From assembly GCF_009830105.1 (NCBI RefSeq), contig NZ_WURB01000014.1, positions 46,990-110,989 on the forward strand: 64,000 bases of DNA. Direction: 5' to 3'. The notes below the pieces were generated by a model, which searched no databases, had not been told where the DNA came from, and worked only from the letters and a program-made list of their open reading frames with translations. Position 1 is the first letter of the stretch, and every line of letters begins with the position of its first letter. Origin of the DNA: Microvirga makkahensis. Its GTDB lineage: Bacteria > Pseudomonadota > Alphaproteobacteria > Rhizobiales > Beijerinckiaceae. Position numbers and translations under genes: made by a program. Below are positions 30,281-40,449 of the stretch, piece by piece.

Positions 30281-31489
30281 GTGCGGCCTTTTGGCGAGAG
30301 ATGGCGAGCACCCTATGCCTGCGACCCGCAGGCGACCCGCGGCCGGCTTTACCCCACCCCGGTTTCCCCGACCCGCAGCGAGTTCCAGCGTGACCGCGAC
30401 CGGATCATCCATTCCTCGGCCTTCAGGCGTCTCAAGCACAAGACGCAGGTGTTCGTCTACCACGAAGGCGACCACTTCCGCACCCGCCTGACCCACACCA
30501 TTGAGGTGAGCCAGATCGCCCGCGCGCTCGCCCGGTCGCTGGGACTCGATGAGGATCTGGCGGAGGCGCTGGCGCTCTCCCACGACCTCGGCCACACGCC
30601 CTTCGGCCATACGGGCGAAGATACCCTCGAGGAGTGCATGGCGGGCTTCGGCGGCTTCGACCACAATGCCCAGGCGCTCAGGATCGTCACCCGCCTCGAG
30701 CGCCGCTATCCGGATTACGACGGGCTCAATCTCACCTGGGAGACCCTGGAAGGTCTGGTGAAGCACAACGGTCCGCTGCTGGATGCTCAGGGGCGGCCGA
30801 CCCTGCGCTATGCCGAGCGCGGCGTGCCGCTCGCCATCATGGAATACGATGCGGTGCAGGACCTGGAGCTCGCCACCTTCGCCAGCGGCGAGGCCCAGGC
30901 CGCCGCGATTGCCGATGACATCGCCTATGATGCCCACGACATCGACGACGGCCTGAGAGCAGGGCTGTTCGGGGTCGACGACCTGCGCGAGGTGCCGCTC
31001 CTCGACGAAATCCTGGCCGAGATCGACGGGCGCTGGCCGGGCCTCGAGCTGTCCCGGCGCATTCACGAGCTGGTCCGCAGAGTCATCACGCGCTTCGTGG
31101 AGGACGTAGTGGCTGAGGGCGAGCGCCGAATCGCGGCGCTGGCGCCCGAGAGTGCGGACGACATCCGCAGGGCAGGGGAGACGGCGCTCTGCTTCTCCAG
31201 GGAGATGCGCGAGGCGGACGCCTCCATCAAGCGCTTCCTCTACGCCCGGATGTACCGGCATCCCGAGGTCATGCGGGTCCGCGCCCAGGCCGATCAGGTG
31301 CTGCGGGACCTGTTCCGCCGCTTCAAGCACGAGCCGCGCCTGATGCCCGAGGAGTGGCAGGCGGATCTGCCGAAGGACGACGAGCCGCGCCTCGCCCGCC
31401 GCGTGGCGGATTACATCGCGGGCATGACGGACCGTTATGCGATCCTCGAGCACCGCCGCCTGTTTGACGTAACGCCGGACCTGCGCTAG
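30281..31489 (+). CDS. dgt: Deoxyguanosinetriphosphate triphosphohydrolase-like protein
   Basis: A 402-residue HD-domain enzyme that removes triphosphate from dNTPs. The metal ligands are visible: [16 protein letters not shown] (His), [16 protein letters not shown] (HD and second His) and [10 protein letters not shown] (Asp). The N-terminal [14 protein letters not shown] is typical of the Dgt type-2 clade. The start is a GTG (30281), 94 bp from divergent erpA. argS follows after 48 bp. Confidence 0.92.
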   Translation: MRPFGERWRAPYACDPQATRGRLYPTPVSPTRSEFQRDRDRIIHSSAFRRLKHKTQVFVYHEGDHFRTRLTHTIEVSQIARALARSLGLDEDLAEALALSHDLGHTPFGHTGEDTLEECMAGFGGFDHNAQALRIVTRLERRYPDYDGLNLTWETLEGLVKHNGPLLDAQGRPTLRYAERGVPLAIMEYDAVQDLELATFASGEAQAAAIADDIAYDAHDIDDGLRAGLFGVDDLREVPLLDEILAEIDGRWPGLELSRRIHELVRRVITRFVEDVVAEGERRIAALAPESADDIRRAGETALCFSREMREADASIKRFLYARMYRHPEVMRVRAQADQVLRDLFRRFKHEPRLMPEEWQADLPKDDEPRLARRVADYIAGMTDRYAILEHRRLFDVTPDLR

Positions 31490-31537
31490 GCGGCACGGCA
31501 GCATTCAGGGCCAGGGGCCCTTCAGAGATAAAGTACC

Positions 31538-33298
31538 ATGAACATTTTCGGGTTGTTTGAGAAGCGGGTTGCCGATGCGCTTGGCCGTCTGGCCGAACAG
31601 GCTAAGATTCCCTCGGGGCTGGACGTGAGCCGCGTGGTCGTCGAGCCGCCGCGCGATCCCTCCCACGGCGATCTCGCCACCAACGCCGCCATGGTGCTTG
31701 CAAAGGAAGCGCGCATGAGCCCGCGGGCCCTCGCCGAGCTGCTCGTGGCCGACCTCAGGGACGACCCGCGCATCACGAGGGTGGATATCGCAGGGCCCGG
31801 CTTCATCAACATCAGACTCGCCCACCAGGTCCTGCACGAGGTGCTCCGCGCCGCCGTCATGGACACCGCCGGCTTCGGGCGGAGCGGGCAGGGGGCAGGA
31901 GCTCCCGTCAACGTGGAATACGTCTCCGCCAATCCGACCGGCCCGATGCATGTGGGCCATTGCCGTGGCGCCGTGTTCGGGGACGCCCTCGCTGGCCTTC
32001 TCGACTTCGCGGGCTACAAGGTGACCCGCGAGTACTACATCAACGACGCAGGCGCGCAGGTCGATGTGCTCGCCCGCTCGGCCCATCTCCGCTACAAGGA
32101 GGCCCTGGGCCACGACATCGGCGGGATCCCCGAGGGCCTCTATCCGGGGGACTACCTCAAGCCCGTGGGCGAGCGCCTCGCCCGGGAGCATGGCCAAAGC
32201 CTTCTCGACAAGCCGGAGGCCGAGTGGCTGCCCCTGGTCCGCGAAGCTGCCATTGACGCCATGATGGAGATGATCCGCAACGACCTCGCAGTGCTCAACA
32301 TCCACCACGACGTGTTCTTCTCCGAGCGCTCCCTGCAGCTCGGCCCCGAGGACCAGGTGAGCAAGCTCATCGAGGACCTGCGCACGCGCGACCTGGTCTA
32401 TATGGGCCGCCTGCCTCCGCCCAAGGGCCAGAAGGACGAGGATTGGGAGGATCGCGAGCAACTCCTGTTCCGTGCGACCGCCTTCGGCGACGAGGTGGAT
32501 CGCCCGCTGCTGAAATCGGACGGCTCCTATACGTATTTCGCGTCCGACATCGCCTATCACCGCTCCAAGTACGAGCGCGGCTTCAGCTCCATGATCGACG
32601 TGTGGGGCGCCGACCACGGCGGCTACGTCAAGCGCATGCAGGCGGCCGTGAAGGCGGTCACGGACAATGAGGGCGACCTCGACGTGAAGCTCTGCCAGCT
32701 CGTGAAGCTCCTGCGCGGCGGCGAGCCGGTGAAGATGTCCAAGCGCTCCGGCGACTTCGTGACCCTGCGCGACGTGGTGGACGAGGTGGGCCGCGACGCG
32801 GTGCGCTTCATGATGATCTTCCGCAAGAACGACGCGCCGCTGGATTTCGACCTCGCCAAGGTGGTCGAGCAGTCCAAGGACAACCCGGTCTTCTACGTGC
32901 AGTACGCCCATGCCCGCTGCGCCTCGGTCTTCCGTCAGGCGGCCGAGGCCTATCCGGGGGAGGACTTTTCCGCGGCTGCGCTCGAGAAGGCCGATCTCGC
33001 GATTCTCGGCGACGAGGCGGAGATGGACCTCATCCATCGCATCGCCCAGTTCCCGCGCATGGTGGAAGCCGCGGCCGAGGCGCACGAGCCGCACCGGGTC
33101 GCATTCTACCTCTACGACCTCGCCAGCGCGTTCCATAGTCTCTGGAACAAAGGCAAAGACTTGCCGCAATTACGCTTTGTTAATCTAACTGATAAAGATT
33201 CAACGAAAGCGAGGCTCGCTCTCGTGCATGCCCTGAAGGGGGTGCTCGCATCTGGCCTCGCAATCCTGGGCGTCACGGCACCCGATGAAATGCGCTAA
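31538..33298 (+). CDS. argS: Arginyl-tRNA synthetase
   Basis: A 586-residue class Ia synthetase. The HIGH-type motif is [20 protein letters not shown] and the KMSKS-type motif is [12 protein letters not shown]; the C-terminal anticodon-binding domain ends [17 protein letters not shown]. The N-terminal Arg-tRNA core domain Arg_tRNA_synt_N is complete. Near the 3' end, 33161-33210 is only 36% G+C (18 of 50 bases), with rare codons such as TTA and CTA, in an otherwise GC-rich gene. A GC-rich hairpin follows the stop. Confidence 0.96.
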   Translation: MNIFGLFEKRVADALGRLAEQAKIPSGLDVSRVVVEPPRDPSHGDLATNAAMVLAKEARMSPRALAELLVADLRDDPRITRVDIAGPGFINIRLAHQVLHEVLRAAVMDTAGFGRSGQGAGAPVNVEYVSANPTGPMHVGHCRGAVFGDALAGLLDFAGYKVTREYYINDAGAQVDVLARSAHLRYKEALGHDIGGIPEGLYPGDYLKPVGERLAREHGQSLLDKPEAEWLPLVREAAIDAMMEMIRNDLAVLNIHHDVFFSERSLQLGPEDQVSKLIEDLRTRDLVYMGRLPPPKGQKDEDWEDREQLLFRATAFGDEVDRPLLKSDGSYTYFASDIAYHRSKYERGFSSMIDVWGADHGGYVKRMQAAVKAVTDNEGDLDVKLCQLVKLLRGGEPVKMSKRSGDFVTLRDVVDEVGRDAVRFMMIFRKNDAPLDFDLAKVVEQSKDNPVFYVQYAHARCASVFRQAAEAYPGEDFSAAALEKADLAILGDEAEMDLIHRIAQFPRMVEAAAEAHEPHRVAFYLYDLASAFHSLWNKGKDLPQLRFVNLTDKDSTKARLALVHALKGVLASGLAILGVTAPDEMR

Positions 33299-33300
33299 CA

Positions 33301-33331
33301 TTTTCCCAGGCGGATCAACCGCTTGGGGAAA
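33301..33331 (+). terminator. Hairpin after argS, weak terminator
   Basis: A 13-bp stem (33301-33313 with 33319-33331, two G-T wobbles) closes the loop ATCAA. It starts 3 bases after the argS stop. There is no following T-run, so it may attenuate read-through into the SPOR gene rather than end transcription. Confidence 0.45.
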
Positions 33332-33405
33332 GTTCGTGCCGGATGCTGTCACGTCGTGCCGGCGGAGCGTTTAGGGCTCCTGTCGCGTAACTGGAGAACC
33401 GGCGC

Positions 33406-34857
33406 ATGAGCGAATCACCGAAGCCCCGTTTTGCCGTCGATCTGAACGAGATCGAGCGGCATCTTGCCCAGGCGGGCTCCCCTCAACCCCAGCCCGCCGC
33501 ACCGCGCAGCAACGATCCGTTGGCGGAATTGGCCCGGATCGTAGGCCAGGACGACCCTTTTCAGGCCATTTTGGCCAATGACGGCGCTGCACGTCCGCGG
33601 CAGCAGCCCTCCGCGGCCGACGATCTTTTCGCCTCCCGCGACAATGTGACGCCTCACCCCCGTCCGATCCAGGCGCGTCAGCCGTCCTACGAGCCTTCCA
33701 ATGTCAGGCCAGGCGGCTATGCCCAGCCCGAGGCTCCCCGTAGCCAAGCCCAGGCTTATGCCTATCAGGAACCCGCCTATCAGGAGCCGGCTCCGGCTCG
33801 GCAGCCGGCCTCTTACGATCAGGACGCCTATGCGGACGAGTACTGCGACGCAGGGGACGGTTACGGCCGGGACGATTACGCGCGGCCCGAGCGCCTCGAT
33901 TATCCGAGCGTCGAAAAGCCTCGGTCCCGCAGGGGCCTGATCGCCATGGGGGGCGTGGTCGGCGCAATCATCATCGGCGGCGGCGGCGCCTATCTCCTCA
34001 CGAGCACCTCCGGCGGGGCGGGCGGCGAGCCGATCCTGATCCAGGCGACCAAGGATCCCGTCAAGGTCCAGCCGCAGAACCCGGGCGGGGTCGAGATCCC
34101 GAACCAGAACAAGCAGATCTACGAGCGCACCCAGAACGCCGAAACCAAGGTGGTGAATCGTGAGGAGCAGCCCGTCGATGTGAGGCAGGCGGTGCAGTCG
34201 AGCGGCGGTTCCCTGGTGGCCGATGCGACCGGGGCGGGCATGCCCGGCGCCGCCCCTCAGTCCCGCAGCGCGTCCAACAGCCTGAATCTCGGTGAGCCCC
34301 GCAAGGTCCGCACCGTCACGATCCGCCCGGACGGCACCGTGGTCGGCGCTCCGGAACCCGCACAGGCTCAATCGGCTCAGCCTTCCGTTCCGGCCATGAC
34401 CATGCCTGCGACGGCCCAGTCGGCGGCGGCTCAGCCCAAGCCTGCCCCGGCCACTCCCGCTGCGGCTCCGGCAACGCCAGCTCCGGCTCCGAATCCTGCG
34501 CCAGCCGTCGCCGCGAACCCGGCCGATGTAACCCCCTCCGCCGCCGCACCGCAGAGAGTGGCCTCGGCCCAATCCGTTCCCGTGGCGCCCGCGGCGGATG
34601 CGACCAACACGGCAACCGGCGGCTATGCCGTCCAGCTGGGTCTCGCCAGTTCGGAGAGCGCAGCGCAAACCGCCTTTGTGTCCTATCAGCGGAAATATCC
34701 GGATCTCGAAGGCCTCTCTTCCATCATCCGCAAGGCCGAGGTGAATGGGAACACGATTTACCGCGTCCGGGTCGGACCCATGTCGCGGGAGGAGGCCTCC
34801 TCCCTCTGCTCCAGGCTGCAGGGGCAGGGTGGCCAGTGCTTCGTGGCAAAGAACTAA
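33406..34857 (+). CDS. SPOR domain protein, septal peptidoglycan-binding
   Basis: A 483-residue protein. Residues 1-180 are a cytoplasmic disordered segment rich in Gln, Pro, Tyr and Ala, then a single transmembrane helix (RRGLIAMGGVVGAIIIGGGGAYLL, about 182-205), a periplasmic disordered Pro/Ala linker, and a C-terminal SPOR domain (GYAVQLGLASSESAAQTAF ... YRVRVGPMSREEA). SPOR domains bind denuded glycan strands at the division septum. Its position upstream of nagZ and scpAB fits a cell-division or wall-remodelling unit. Confidence 0.9.
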   Translation: MSESPKPRFAVDLNEIERHLAQAGSPQPQPAAPRSNDPLAELARIVGQDDPFQAILANDGAARPRQQPSAADDLFASRDNVTPHPRPIQARQPSYEPSNVRPGGYAQPEAPRSQAQAYAYQEPAYQEPAPARQPASYDQDAYADEYCDAGDGYGRDDYARPERLDYPSVEKPRSRRGLIAMGGVVGAIIIGGGGAYLLTSTSGGAGGEPILIQATKDPVKVQPQNPGGVEIPNQNKQIYERTQNAETKVVNREEQPVDVRQAVQSSGGSLVADATGAGMPGAAPQSRSASNSLNLGEPRKVRTVTIRPDGTVVGAPEPAQAQSAQPSVPAMTMPATAQSAAAQPKPAPATPAAAPATPAPAPNPAPAVAANPADVTPSAAAPQRVASAQSVPVAPAADATNTATGGYAVQLGLASSESAAQTAFVSYQRKYPDLEGLSSIIRKAEVNGNTIYRVRVGPMSREEASSLCSRLQGQGGQCFVAKN

Positions 34858-34880
34858 ATCGGCTCGGCCGCCAAGAGTTC

Positions 34881-34909
34881 TTGACCCTTTACACCAAGCG
34901 ACTTAAGGC
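34881..34909 (+). promoter_or_regulatory. Candidate promoter of nagZ, transcript may start at the ATG
   Basis: TTGACC (34881-34886), a 17-bp spacer and TAAGGC (34904-34909) resemble a sigma-70 promoter. The expected start falls about 7 bases after the -10, on or near the nagZ ATG at 34916, so the message could be leaderless. The same TAAGGCG also resembles a ribosome site (AAGG), so the call is ambiguous. Confidence 0.35.
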
Positions 34910-34915
34910 GCGGGC

Positions 34916-35935
34916 ATGAAAACCCGCGCCTTTATTGCTGGATGCTCCGGCTATGAGCTGACCCCCGACGAGGCTGCCTTCTTCAAGGAGGCGGCCCCCT
35001 GGGGATTCATCCTGTTCCGGCGGAATATCGACAATCCCGAGCAGGTGAGGGCGCTCTGCGCCTCCCTGCGCGAGGCTGTCGGCCGCGAGGACGCCCCCAT
35101 CCTGATCGACCAGGAAGGTGGCCGGGTTCAGCGGATGGGCCCTCCCCATTGGCCGAAATACCCCTCCGGTGCCACCTACGGTGCTCTTCATGCCAACGAT
35201 CCTCTCGTGCAGCGGGAACTCGTCCGCCTCGGCGCGCGGCTGATTGCCCACGACCTGCGCGCCGTCGGCGTGACCGTGGATTGCCTGCCCGTGCTCGACG
35301 TGCCTTCGCCGGGAGCGCACGACGTCATCGGGGACCGGGCCTACGGCAAGACGCCGGAAAAGGTGGCCGTGCTCGGCCGCGCCGCCGCAGAGGGACTGCT
35401 GGCAGGCGGCGTCCTGCCGGTGGTCAAGCATATTCCCGGCCATGGCCGGGCCGGGGCCGACAGCCACTTGGCGCTCCCGGTGGTCGAGGCGTCCCGCGAG
35501 GAGCTCGAGCGGCACGATTTCGCGCCCTTCCGCATGCTCACCGACCTGCCCCTCGCCATGACCGCTCACGTTGTCTACACGGCCCTCGACCCGGAGCGGC
35601 CCGCCACGACCTCTCCCGTGGTCGTCCGGGATATCATCCGCGGCCATATCGGCTATGACGGGCTTCTCATGACCGACGATCTGTCCATGAAGGCCCTGTC
35701 GGGCTCCTTCCGCGAGAAGACCGAGGCTGCCTTTGCGGCAGGCTGCGACATGGCCCTGCACTGCAACGGCCAGATGGAGGAGATGTCGGCCGTGGCCGAG
35801 GCCTCTCCGGTCCTGGAGGGCGAGAGCCGGCGCCGGGCCGAGGCGGCGCTCGCCCGCATCCGGCACGAGCCCGAGCCGCTCGATCCTGTGGATGCGCGCG
35901 CGAGGCTCGACGCCGCACTTGCGATGATATCCTAA
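34916..35935 (+). CDS. nagZ: Beta-N-acetylhexosaminidase
   Basis: A 339-residue family 3 glycoside hydrolase that removes GlcNAc from GlcNAc-anhydroMurNAc muropeptides during cytoplasmic wall recycling. The catalytic pattern KHIPGHGRAGADSHLALPVV (with the His/Asp dyad characteristic of NagZ) and the nucleophile region MTDDLSMKALSG are present. No signal peptide, as expected. It heads the nagZ-scpA-scpB group; the gap to scpA is 38 bp. Confidence 0.94.
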   Translation: MKTRAFIAGCSGYELTPDEAAFFKEAAPWGFILFRRNIDNPEQVRALCASLREAVGREDAPILIDQEGGRVQRMGPPHWPKYPSGATYGALHANDPLVQRELVRLGARLIAHDLRAVGVTVDCLPVLDVPSPGAHDVIGDRAYGKTPEKVAVLGRAAAEGLLAGGVLPVVKHIPGHGRAGADSHLALPVVEASREELERHDFAPFRMLTDLPLAMTAHVVYTALDPERPATTSPVVVRDIIRGHIGYDGLLMTDDLSMKALSGSFREKTEAAFAAGCDMALHCNGQMEEMSAVAEASPVLEGESRRRAEAALARIRHEPEPLDPVDARARLDAALAMIS

Positions 35936-35973
35936 CCACCGCAAGGTCGATCCCCGTCCAGTCGAGTACCGTC

Positions 35974-36783
35974 ATGGCCAAGCCCCTACCGTTCGAGGAT
36001 GCCGAGCCCGCCGCCGATCGCGCGGAGAGCGAGCCCGCGCTCCTCGTCGACGTGGACGGCTTCGAAGGACCCCTCGACCTGCTGCTGGAGCTGGCCCGCC
36101 GCCAGAAGGTGGACCTGCACCGCATTTCGATCCTGGCCCTGGCCGAACAGTACATCGCCTTCGTCGAGGAGGCGCGCCGCATGCGCCTGGAGCTCGCGGC
36201 CGATTACCTCGTGATGGCGGCCTGGCTTGCCTATCTCAAGTCGCGCCTGCTGCTGCCCGAACCACCGAAGGGAGAGGAGCCGAGCGCAGAGGAACTGGCC
36301 ACCGCCCTGGCCCTGCGCCTGAGACGGCTGGAGGCCATCCGCGAGGCCGCCAAGAAGCTCGGCGAGCGTTCGCTCCTGGGCCGCGACGTGTTCGCCCGCG
36401 GCGCGCCCGAGCCCGTGGTCGTCAACCGGAATGCCCGCTACGAGGCCACCCTCTACGACCTGCTCAGGGCCTATGCGCAGCAGAGGCAGGTGCAGTTCAA
36501 CAGCAAAGTGTCCCTGCACAAGCGGACCGTCTGGTCGCTGATCGATGCGCGCCAGACCCTGGAACGCCTCGTCGGCCACTTGAACGACTGGGTGACGCTC
36601 GAAACCTATCTCATGGAATACATGGTCGAGCCGGCCATGCGGCCGACCGTTTTGGCCTCAGCCCTGTCCGCGACCCTGGAGATGGTCCGCGAGGGCAAGC
36701 TCACGGTCAGGCAGGATGAAGCCTTCGCTCCGGTTTGGGTCAAGCCCGTCTCCGACCCGGCCGAGACAGGAGCCCCGTCATGA
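35974..36783 (+). CDS. scpA: Segregation and condensation protein A
   Basis: ScpA is the kleisin that, with SMC and ScpB, shapes and segregates the chromosome. The 269-residue product has the typical N-terminal block FEGPLDLLLELARRQKVDLHRIS, a central helical ADYLVMAAWLAYLKSRLLLPEP segment, and a C-terminal winged-helix end (ASALSATLEMVREGKLTVRQDEAFAPVWV). Its stop overlaps the scpB start (ATGA). Confidence 0.95.
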   Translation: MAKPLPFEDAEPAADRAESEPALLVDVDGFEGPLDLLLELARRQKVDLHRISILALAEQYIAFVEEARRMRLELAADYLVMAAWLAYLKSRLLLPEPPKGEEPSAEELATALALRLRRLEAIREAAKKLGERSLLGRDVFARGAPEPVVVNRNARYEATLYDLLRAYAQQRQVQFNSKVSLHKRTVWSLIDARQTLERLVGHLNDWVTLETYLMEYMVEPAMRPTVLASALSATLEMVREGKLTVRQDEAFAPVWVKPVSDPAETGAPS

Positions 36784-37514
36784 TGGATGAAACAGCGGAC
36801 ATGCAGGCTACGGAAGCGTCCGCGGAGGACGCGGCCGAGCGCCTCGTGCCCGATCACGGCGAGGCGATTCGCATCGCCGAGGCGCTTCTGTTCGCCTCGG
36901 CCGGGCCGCTGAGCGCCGAGGAGCTGGCGGGCCGTCTGCCGGAAGGCGCGGATATCGAGAAGATCCTTCAGGATCTTCAGGAGCATTATGCGCTTCGGGG
37001 CGTCAATCTGGTGCGCATCGCGGGCAGATGGGCCTTCCGGACGGCGAGCGACCTCGCCTTCGTGCTGGCCCGCGACGTGGTCGAGCAGCGCAAGCTCTCC
37101 CGGGCCGCCATGGAAACCTTGTCGATCATCGCCTATCATCAGCCGGTGACCCGCGCCGAGATCGAGGAGATCCGCGGCGTCGCCACCTCCAAGGGCACTC
37201 TCGACCTTCTCCTCGAAACCGGCTGGATCCGCCTCCGCGGCCGCCGCAAGGTGCCGGGCCGCCCCGTGACCTACGGCACCACGCCCGCCTTCCTGGAGCA
37301 TTTCGGCCTCGACGCCATCGAGGACCTCCCCGGCCTCGAGGAGTTGAAGGGCGCAGGCTTCATCGAGGGGCGCGTTCCCTCTGATATGTCCGTGCCGGTT
37401 CCCTCCGATGCGGAAGCCCTGCGCGAGGACGAGGATCCCCTGGAGCACGACGATCCGGTCCAGGAACCGCTCGAAATGCACCGGACCGAGACCCGGGAGA
37501 GCAGCGAGGGATGA
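36780..37514 (+). CDS. scpB: Segregation and condensation protein B
   Basis: A 244-residue ScpB with two winged-helix domains: [24 protein letters not shown] and [25 protein letters not shown] (here MEILSI as METLSI). The C-terminus is an acidic disordered tail. ATG at 36780 overlaps the scpA stop; a second ATG (36783) directly follows. It overlaps the next gene, an ABC ATPase, by 4 bases at 37511. Confidence 0.94.
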   Translation: [244 protein letters not shown]

Positions 37515-38635
37515 GCGACAGGCCCGCCGTGTCCGCGCGCGACCGTTTCAGGCTGCCCCGATGGGGCCAGCGTGGTACGGCGGGCGCGTCGATTCCGGCT
37601 CAGCTTTCCTTCGAGAACATCGTCCAGACCTACGACGCCACTCAGGCCCTCAACGGCGTCTCGCTGACGGTCGAGCCGGGGGAACTCGTCTGCCTCCTCG
37701 GTCACTCGGGCTGCGGCAAGACCACGCTCCTGCGCATCGCGGCGGGGGTGGAGGCTCCCTCCTCGGGCCGGGTGTTCATGGATGGCCGTGAGGTCAGCGG
37801 CGAGAGGAACTTCGTTGAGCCGGAGCGGCGGGGTATCGGCCTCATGTTCCAGGACTACGCCCTGTTTCCGCACATGACGATCCTGCAGAACGTGATGTTC
37901 GGCCTTAAGGACCTGACGGCCTCTGAGGCCGACATCGCCGCGCGCCGCGCTCTATCCCGCGTGGGACTCGAGCACTACGCGAACGATTTTCCTCACACGC
38001 TCTCCGGCGGCGAGCAGCAGCGGGTGGCCCTGGCGCGCTCCATCGCACCGCGGCCCGGCGTGCTGCTCATGGACGAGCCGTTTTCCAACCTGGACAGACG
38101 GATGCGCGACGCCATCCGGGACGAGACCGTCGCGATCCTGCGGGAAACGCGCGCCACGACCATCGTGGTCACGCACGACCCGGAAGAGGCCATGCGGATC
38201 GCGGACCGGATCGTGCTGATGCGCTCAGGGAGCATCGTTCAGCAGGGATCCGCCGAGGAGATCTACCGCAAGCCGGCAAATCTGTTCGCGGCGCGCTTCT
38301 TCTGCGATTTCAACGAGATCGAAGGCCATGTGCGCAACGGGCAGGCGACCTGCCCCGTAGGCGTGTTCCCGGCCCCGCATCTGCCCGACGGCCCGGCGAT
38401 CGTCTGCGTGCGGCCGCAGGGGGTGCGGCTGAAGCCGCCCGGCTTCTGCCTGCCTGGCCGTGTGGTGTCACGCCGCTTCCTCGGCGAGGTCGATCTGGTG
38501 CATATCGATGTTCCCGGACTCGACCGTCCGCTCCAGGCCCGCGTTCACGATCTTGTTGGCCTGAAGGAAGGGCAAGATGTGGGCATCGATGTTGGACCAA
38601 AGGATGTCCTTGTTTTCGCCGCGTCGGACGCATAG
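37511..38635 (+). CDS. Orphan ABC transporter ATPase, FbpC (ferric/polyamine) type
   Basis: A 374-residue ATP-binding subunit. Walker A is GHSGCGKTT, the signature [15 protein letters not shown], Walker [13 protein letters not shown] and the switch His VVTHDPEEA; a C-terminal TOBE-like region follows (PRGVRLKPP ... [13 protein letters not shown]). The regulatory-like FbpC/PotA layout is clear, but no permease or binding protein is adjacent. It is translationally coupled to scpB (4-bp overlap). It may serve a permease elsewhere or be a stray gene in a segregation/Tat operon. Confidence 0.88.
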
Positions 38636-38691
38636 GTTGGCCGCAAGTTCATATTCCAAAGCCGCGCCTTTCCAGGCGCAGGAGGATTGCC

Positions 38692-38940
38692 ATGGGTGGC
38701 GCTAGTATTTGGCACTGGATCGTTGTGGGTCTGATCGTTGTCCTGCTGTTCGGACGCGGCAAGATCTCCGACCTGATGGGCGATGTCGCAAAGGGCATCA
38801 AGGCCTTCAAGAAGGGCATGTCCGAGGACGATACCCCGAAGCCGGTGCAGCCTTCCGAGCCGGTGCGCACGATCGACCATCAGGCCGGTGCTACCGGCAC
38901 GCAGACGAATGCCGCGACTACGGATCACAAGGTCGGTTGA
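38692..38940 (+). CDS. tatA: Sec-independent protein translocase TatA
   Basis: An 82-residue Tat pore subunit: an N-terminal helix [20 protein letters not shown], the conserved amphipathic helix [18 protein letters not shown], and a short polar tail ending DHKVG. AGGAGG lies 6 bases upstream. First of the tatABC cluster; with TatB and TatC it exports folded proteins carrying twin-arginine signals. Confidence 0.95.
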   Translation: MGGASIWHWIVVGLIVVLLFGRGKISDLMGDVAKGIKAFKKGMSEDDTPKPVQPSEPVRTIDHQAGATGTQTNAATTDHKVG

Positions 38941-39000
38941 GCTTTCAGTGGCGGCCACGAGCGTGGCCGCGGTGAGTAAAGGCAGGGTCGAGGCCACGCC

Positions 39001-39543
39001 ATGTTGGACATGAGCTGGGGTGAGGTCATGGTGATCGGCGCTGTCGCGCTGATCGTGATTGGCCCGAAGGACCTGCCGCGCGCCCTGCGGACGGTGGGAC
39101 AGGTCACGGCCAAGCTTCGCCGGATGGCGGCGGAGTTCCAGGGGCAGTTCAACGAGGCCATGCGCGAGGCCGAGCTCGACGACGTCAAGAAGCAGCTCCA
39201 GGGCGTGAACGACTCCGTCTCCTCCCTCAATACGAATTTCAATCCGATCCAGACGATCCGGGATGAGCTGAAGGACGCCGTCGAGAAGCCGGCTACGGGC
39301 GCATCCGAAACGTCCGGATCAGAAGCGCCTGGGCAGCAGCCGCCGGGCGACGCGTCGATCCAGGCCATTGTGGAAGGCCGCGCTCCCGCGCCGGCCGACC
39401 CGCTGATCGATCTGCCGCCGCCGCCGGTGGACGACCCCGCGCAAGCCATTGCCGAATCCCTCCGCCGTGAGGCAGAGGTCGAGGCGCAGAAAGCGGCCGC
39501 CGCTGCAAAAGCAGCTCCCGAGAAACAGGACGCAAAGGCCTGA
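39001..39543 (+). CDS. tatB: Sec-independent protein translocase TatB
   Basis: A 180-residue protein with the TatB N-terminus MLDMSWGEVMVIGAVALIVIGPKDLPRALRTVG, a long helical stretch (KLRRMAAEFQGQFNEAMREAE) and a disordered Pro/Ala/Glu-rich tail. TatB receives Tat substrates with TatC. Its stop overlaps the tatC start by one base (TGATG). Confidence 0.94.
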   Translation: MLDMSWGEVMVIGAVALIVIGPKDLPRALRTVGQVTAKLRRMAAEFQGQFNEAMREAELDDVKKQLQGVNDSVSSLNTNFNPIQTIRDELKDAVEKPATGASETSGSEAPGQQPPGDASIQAIVEGRAPAPADPLIDLPPPPVDDPAQAIAESLRREAEVEAQKAAAAAKAAPEKQDAKA

Positions 39544-40349
39544 TGACCAGCGCCCCAATTGAAGAGGATGAGGTCGAGGCATCGCGCGCGCCTCTGATCG
39601 AGCATCTCACCGAGCTGCGCTCGCGCCTGATTAAGGCGATGGCGGCGTTCGTCATCATGTTCTTCATCTGCTTCGCTGTGGCGAAGTACATCTACAACGC
39701 CCTCGTGTGGCCCTATGTGCTGGCGGTCGGCTCTCCGGAGAAGGCCCACCTCGTGTATACGCACGGCCTCGAGTACCTGTTCACGCAGATTCAGGTGGCG
39801 GCCTTCGGGGCCGGCTTCCTGGCCTTTCCGGTAATCGCCGCCCAGATCTACAAGTTCGTGGCGCCGGGCCTCTACAAGAATGAGCGGCGCGCCTTCCTGC
39901 CGTATCTCGTCGCGACGCCGGTTCTCTTCGCCGTCGGCGCAGCCTGCGTGTACTTCATTGCCATGCCGCTGCTGATGCGATTCTCGGTCGGCATGCAGCA
40001 ACTGGCGACGGACAACGCGCCGGCGATCGAGTTCCTGCCGAAGGTCAGCGAATACCTGTCGCTGATCATGACCCTGATCTTCGCCTTCGGCATCTGCTTT
40101 CAGCTGCCGGTTATCCTCACCCTCCTGGCCCGCGCCGGGATCATCGATTCGGAGTTCCTCAAGAGCAAGCGGCGCTATGCCATCGTGATCGTGTTCGTGA
40201 TTGCGGCGGTCCTGACGCCCCCGGACGTGATCAGCCAGTTCGCCCTTGCGGTCCCCACCTTGCTTCTTTACGAGGCGTCCATCTTCTCCGTCCGCATGGT
40301 CGAGAAGAGGCGTGCGGAAGCCGAGGCCGCACGCGCGGCGGAAGGGTAG
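39543..40349 (+). CDS. tatC: Sec-independent protein translocase TatC
   Basis: A 268-residue polytopic protein with six helices. The N-terminus [24 protein letters not shown] is the Tat signal-peptide-binding region, followed by [19 protein letters not shown]. TatC contains the twin-arginine recognition site. Last of tatABC; serS follows 100 bp later. Confidence 0.95.
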   Translation: MTSAPIEEDEVEASRAPLIEHLTELRSRLIKAMAAFVIMFFICFAVAKYIYNALVWPYVLAVGSPEKAHLVYTHGLEYLFTQIQVAAFGAGFLAFPVIAAQIYKFVAPGLYKNERRAFLPYLVATPVLFAVGAACVYFIAMPLLMRFSVGMQQLATDNAPAIEFLPKVSEYLSLIMTLIFAFGICFQLPVILTLLARAGIIDSEFLKSKRRYAIVIVFVIAAVLTPPDVISQFALAVPTLLLYEASIFSVRMVEKRRAEAEAARAAEG

Positions 40350-40449
40350 GGCTTCAAAGCCTCTCGACAGGCCGTCCATCCTTGGCGTGACAGGGGCGGT
40401 CTGTGCTAAGGGCAGGCTGCTTCACTTCAGCAGGCTTCGAGTCAGTCCC

